This document shows, one piece after another, positions 41,560 to 44,245 of a stretch of 44,245 nt of DNA. How positions within the stretch are numbered: position 1 is the first letter of the stretch; each line of letters starts with the position of its first letter. Location: contig JAZUJX010000021.1 of the NCBI GenBank assembly GCA_045642965.1, positions 1-44,245 on the forward strand, read 5' to 3'. This DNA comes from Equadaptatus sp045642965. Its GTDB lineage: Bacteria; Synergistota; Synergistia; Synergistales; Synergistaceae. The notes beneath the pieces are model-generated. The model saw nothing but the letters and a program-made list of their open reading frames with translations. It had not been told where the DNA came from and made no database searches. The position numbers and the translations under genes were made by a program.

Positions 41560-42459
41560 ATGCTTGACTTCAAGGCGATAGAACTTGCAGACGTAAGAAA
41601 TTTTATGAAACACTGGGAACTGACGGCGCAGCGCTCGTCAGACTACTGCTTCCCCATACTGTGGGGCTGGGCGGCAGACTACGGCTACCAGACGGCAATA
41701 GACAAAACGGACGACCTGTTCTGGATCAGGCAGACGCTTCCTGACATCTACAATCTTGCTCCGGTAGGAAACTGGCAGCGTGATGACTGGAAACAGCTCC
41801 TCTGCAAATATTTCGGCGGCAAAGCTGTATTTTGGCTTGTGCCCGAAGAACTTGCGGCAATATGGCAGGCGCAGCTCGGCAGCGCAGCAATGCTTGAAGA
41901 AGAGCGCGACAACTGGGAATATCTTTACGACATTCATGAGCTTGCAGAACTTGCCGGCGGCAAATACATAAAAAAACGCAACAGAGTCAACCACTTCAAA
42001 AAGAACTACAACTACAAATATCTGCCTCTGACACTTGAAAACAGGGAGGCGGTAATGGAATTTCAGCAGCGCTGGCTTGCCGAAAGCGAAGGCTATCTTC
42101 CCGGCATCAGACAGGAACACAACTGCATAATGCGCATACTCAACAGCTGGGGAGAAGTGCCGCATCTGCGCGGCGGCATAATTGAAGTCAGCAGAAACAT
42201 AGCTGCGTACACAATAGGGGAACTGACAGGAAACTCTGTACTGATACATTTTGAAAAAGCACTGACGGAATACAACGCCGGTTATCAGGTCATTAATCAG
42301 GAATTTCTGCAGCATCTGCTTAAAGAGAAACCGGAGCTTCTGACAGTCAACCGTGAAGAAGACCTCGGTGACGAAGGGCTTCGGGAATCAAAACTCTCCT
42401 ACCACCCCGCAGACTTCATAAAGAAATATAAAGTTACAATAGACTTAGACCGCAGTTAA
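41560..42459 (+). CDS. DUF2156 / phosphatidylglycerol lysyltransferase C-terminal-like protein
   Basis: The 299-residue protein resembles the DUF2156 family of double GNAT-fold proteins. The key sequence is the segment LAELAGGKYIKKRNRVNHFKKNY (from about residue 128), equivalent to the family pattern L..LpGk.y..KRN.i..F, followed by an acetyltransferase-like half (AAYTIGELTGNSVLIHFEKA, about 220-239, then YQVINQEFL). Relatives transfer aminoacyl groups from tRNA to lipids or peptides, but this soluble type has no membrane segments and its substrate is unknown. It begins MLDFKAIELADVRNF, as is common. The ribosome site is weak (GGGG 9 bases upstream). It converges on the SPL gene. Confidence 0.75.
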   Translation: MLDFKAIELADVRNFMKHWELTAQRSSDYCFPILWGWAADYGYQTAIDKTDDLFWIRQTLPDIYNLAPVGNWQRDDWKQLLCKYFGGKAVFWLVPEELAAIWQAQLGSAAMLEEERDNWEYLYDIHELAELAGGKYIKKRNRVNHFKKNYNYKYLPLTLENREAVMEFQQRWLAESEGYLPGIRQEHNCIMRILNSWGEVPHLRGGIIEVSRNIAAYTIGELTGNSVLIHFEKALTEYNAGYQVINQEFLQHLLKEKPELLTVNREEDLGDEGLRESKLSYHPADFIKKYKVTIDLDRS

Positions 42460-42491
42460 CCAATATACAGACGGATAATTGCAGGGCACAA

Positions 42492-42511
42492 AAAAGCGGC
42501 AGGCAGCTTTT
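42492..42511 (-). terminator. Hairpin terminator between convergent genes
   Basis: AAAAGC (42492-42497) pairs with GCTTTT (42506-42511). Read on the minus strand it begins at the end of the SPL gene and is followed by further T (TTTTTTGTG in total), so it best serves that gene. Confidence 0.5.
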
Positions 42512-43309
42512 CTAAAAGAATATGCTGTATTTCAATCCCGGGTGCTGTTCGCAGGCGTTTCTGATTTCTTTTCGCAGAGCTTTCCAGTAATCGCGTCTGC
42601 CTTCAAGGTATATTTCATCGTAGAGTTGTGCAAGATCGGGGCGCAGCCGTTTGACGAAGTCAAGCACTTTGAGTTTGTTCTGCGGACGCAGGTTGAGTGT
42701 GTCAAAGGTTATGCGTCGGATATAAGGCGCAGCGGCATTGACGATTTCAACAGGGTTGGTGATTTCGGGAAATATCGGTGCGCACATAACGCCTGTGGCT
42801 ATGCCTTCGCTTTTGAGCAGTTTCAAAGCCTCCAGCTTTTTTTGCGGAGATGCCGCATAAGGTTCTGCAAGCCTGCGGAAGCTGTCGTCCAGGCTTGAGA
42901 AGGAGAATATGACTTTTACGTAGGGAAACTGTTTGAACAGGTCTATGTCGCGGCATACAAGCGTTGATTTGGTGATAATACAGAGCTGAACTTCTGCAGG
43001 GATAAGCTGTTTGATGATTCCCCGCGTCAGTTCAGCTTTTTTCTCGTATGGATTGTAGGCGTCGGTCATGGAACTGAAAAGTATGCGTTTCCTGAATATT
43101 TTTGCCAGGTTTATCGCGCTTTTCTGTTCCTTGACGTCAATATAGTCGCCCCACTCTTCTTCACGCTCTTCTTTTGTGTGGTTTATGCATGCCGCATAGC
43201 AGTAAACGCATTTGTGAGGGCAGCCCCTGTAAGGGTTTACGGCGTAGTCGCCGCCGATTTGCGTCGGCGAGAGCAGATTTTTGGCTTCTACTCTGCGGAC
43301 GTTGACCAT
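42512..43309 (-). CDS. SPL-family radical SAM protein (COG1533)
   Basis: The 265-residue product has the radical SAM cluster motif CPHKCVYCYA with cysteines at about 30, 34 and 37, i.e. CX3CX2C, inside the segment NPYRGCPHKCVYCYA that is typical of the spore photoproduct lyase-like family COG1533. Later stretches (LFSSMTDAYNPYEKK, ITKSTLVCRDIDL, FSFSSLDDSFRRLAEP, GVMCAPIFPEITN) match the family barrel. Most relatives are not DNA photolyases and have unknown substrates. The start lies 3 bases after the stop of the TPR gene, so both are co-transcribed. Confidence 0.85.
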   Translation of the reverse strand: MVNVRRVEAKNLLSPTQIGGDYAVNPYRGCPHKCVYCYAACINHTKEEREEEWGDYIDVKEQKSAINLAKIFRKRILFSSMTDAYNPYEKKAELTRGIIKQLIPAEVQLCIITKSTLVCRDIDLFKQFPYVKVIFSFSSLDDSFRRLAEPYAASPQKKLEALKLLKSEGIATGVMCAPIFPEITNPVEIVNAAAPYIRRITFDTLNLRPQNKLKVLDFVKRLRPDLAQLYDEIYLEGRRDYWKALRKEIRNACEQHPGLKYSIFF

Positions 43310-43312
43310 CTG

Positions 43313-44245
43313 TTATTTTTTGCGCCGGTCTGTCAAAGAAAGCTCAGGAATGTCGTTCAGTACTGACTTTTCGCCTTTGTGTACTCTCAATTTCCGTGTT
43401 GTTTTTGAGGGTATGCCTTTACGGTTAACCGGTACGTAAAAAGAAAGTCCTTTTATTTGGTCAGAGAAAATCAATATGTTCTTCTGCGTTTCATTCCACT
43501 GTGCTTTGCACTGCTCTTCCGTACAGCAGTTGGTGATGCCGAGTCCGTCTTCTGTTTTGTAAACGGCGGAAACTGTTTCAAACTCTGCGGCTTTGTCTTT
43601 GATGAAGATTATACGGAAGCGGTCAGGCTGTTCAGTGTTGTAATCCCATATCTCCAACTCTTTGCCGAGTTCTTCCGTTTCTTCCGGCAGCTGAATAAAG
43701 AGTTTTTTGTCCGGTGATTTGCCGCCCATAGCTTCTTTTACTTTCTGTTTGTTTTCGCCGATTTTGACAAGGCCGAGCGCCTTGCCGGGAATTACCGTAT
43801 GTTCTTTGCTGTCAGGCAGTCCCAGTTTTTCGCGCATTGCTTTTACGCCGTTCTGCGCCTCTTCGCTGGTTTTGTCTTTATCAAGCGCTTTTTCGTAGCC
43901 TCCGAGAGCTTCCCTGTATGCTCCTGTGCTGGCGAGGCGTTTGGACGCGGCAAGGATTTCATCGGTTTTTTTGGCAAGTTTCAGTTGTTTTTCAAGAACT
44001 TCCGCCAACGCTTCCGGCTTGAAGCTCTTTGCTGCCTGTACAACGTTTTCCCATGCTTCGGCGGTGTCAAGCTCGGCAGCGCCCTGTTTCAGCAGAGCGT
44101 AGCCCTCTTCTTTTTTGCCGAGCTGCTGAAAGTTAAGATTTCCAAGCTGTATGAGTGCTTTGCCGTCGTCAGGCAGTTTTTTGAGATGCTCGGCGTAGCG
44201 GTTTGCTGCTGCTTCAAAGTGTCCCATTTTTTCAAGGCAAAGCCC
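43313..44245 (-). CDS. TPR-repeat protein with unknown C-terminal domain (5' end cut by the window)
   Basis: The frame stays open to the right edge (codons beyond the ATG at 44227 read G-L-C-L-E-K without a stop), so the true N-terminus is outside. The N-terminal half has TPR units such as MGHFEAAANRYAEHLKKLPDD, LIQLGNLNFQQLGKKEEGY and ASTGAYREALGGYEKALDKD. From about residue 140 of the visible part there is a separate domain beginning IPGKALGLVKIGENKQKVKEAMG, whose pattern resembles the SmpA/OmlA (BamE-like) fold, with strands FRIIFIKDKAAEFETVSAVYK and a Cys pair (TNCCTEEQC). The end is basic (SLTDRRKK). The likely role is a scaffold or envelope-associated protein. This is inference. Confidence 0.7.
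   Translation of the reverse strand, partial: GLCLEKMGHFEAAANRYAEHLKKLPDDGKALIQLGNLNFQQLGKKEEGYALLKQGAAELDTAEAWENVVQAAKSFKPEALAEVLEKQLKLAKKTDEILAASKRLASTGAYREALGGYEKALDKDKTSEEAQNGVKAMREKLGLPDSKEHTVIPGKALGLVKIGENKQKVKEAMGGKSPDKKLFIQLPEETEELGKELEIWDYNTEQPDRFRIIFIKDKAAEFETVSAVYKTEDGLGITNCCTEEQCKAQWNETQKNILIFSDQIKGLSFYVPVNRKGIPSKTTRKLRVHKGEKSVLNDIPELSLTDRRKK

Overview
The window looks like the chromosomal origin region of a strictly anaerobic bacterium of moderate GC content. Anaerobic traits are the single-chain pyruvate:ferredoxin oxidoreductase, the NAD-linked dihydroorotate dehydrogenase pair PyrD/PyrK and a type III glutamine synthetase. Together with a DciA-type (DUF721) helicase loader and a separate PyrI subunit, this is most compatible with Synergistota or a related anaerobic lineage. 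That assignment is an inference from gene content and was not tested by search.

Left block (1-10905, all minus strand): dnaA, dnaN, recF, mnmG and dciA follow one another, then an 800-base AT-rich gap with DnaA boxes, then ftsZ. A second AT-rich, DnaA-box-rich gap lies upstream of dnaA (about 8490-8967), followed by an ABC-F ATPase. Genes switch to the plus strand at about 11,000, so the origin most likely lies at the dnaA upstream gap.

Middle block (11114-23726, mostly plus): glnN and pyrC form an operon behind a promoter carrying a symmetric set of TGCTTA/TAAGCA motifs. After a divergent ridA come carB, pyrK, pyrD, pyrF, pyrE, pyrB and pyrI, which cover de novo UMP synthesis apart from carA. 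carB has a leader that reads as a PyrR-type attenuator. Two related repeat elements interrupt this series. One, between pyrE and pyrB, carries a frameshifted four-helix-bundle (23S rRNA intervening-sequence type) gene. The other, between carB and pyrK, has no gene.

Right block (23832-32374): a minus-strand LOR/SDH (archaeal-type ornithine cyclodeaminase) gene, an isolated rplJ-rplL operon with an L10 leader, and an ilv cluster (two tandem ilvN, then ilvC, ilvB, ilvD). The ilv cluster sits behind a clear leader-peptide attenuator: a 22-residue peptide with 12 Val/Ile/Leu, a terminator, and a mutually exclusive antiterminator pairing.

Far right (32598-44245): a LeuA-like protein that has lost the metal-binding histidines, a fusion of a xylose-isomerase-like TIM barrel with an acyl-CoA synthetase, a pyruvate:ferredoxin oxidoreductase and an FlK-like acyl-CoA thioesterase. 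All of these concern 2-oxo acids or acyl-CoA, and the first two are translationally adjacent. This is the best candidate here for an undescribed pathway. The window ends with a DUF2156 protein, an SPL-family radical SAM protein and a TPR protein cut by the window edge. No tRNA, rRNA, CRISPR array or transposase was seen.
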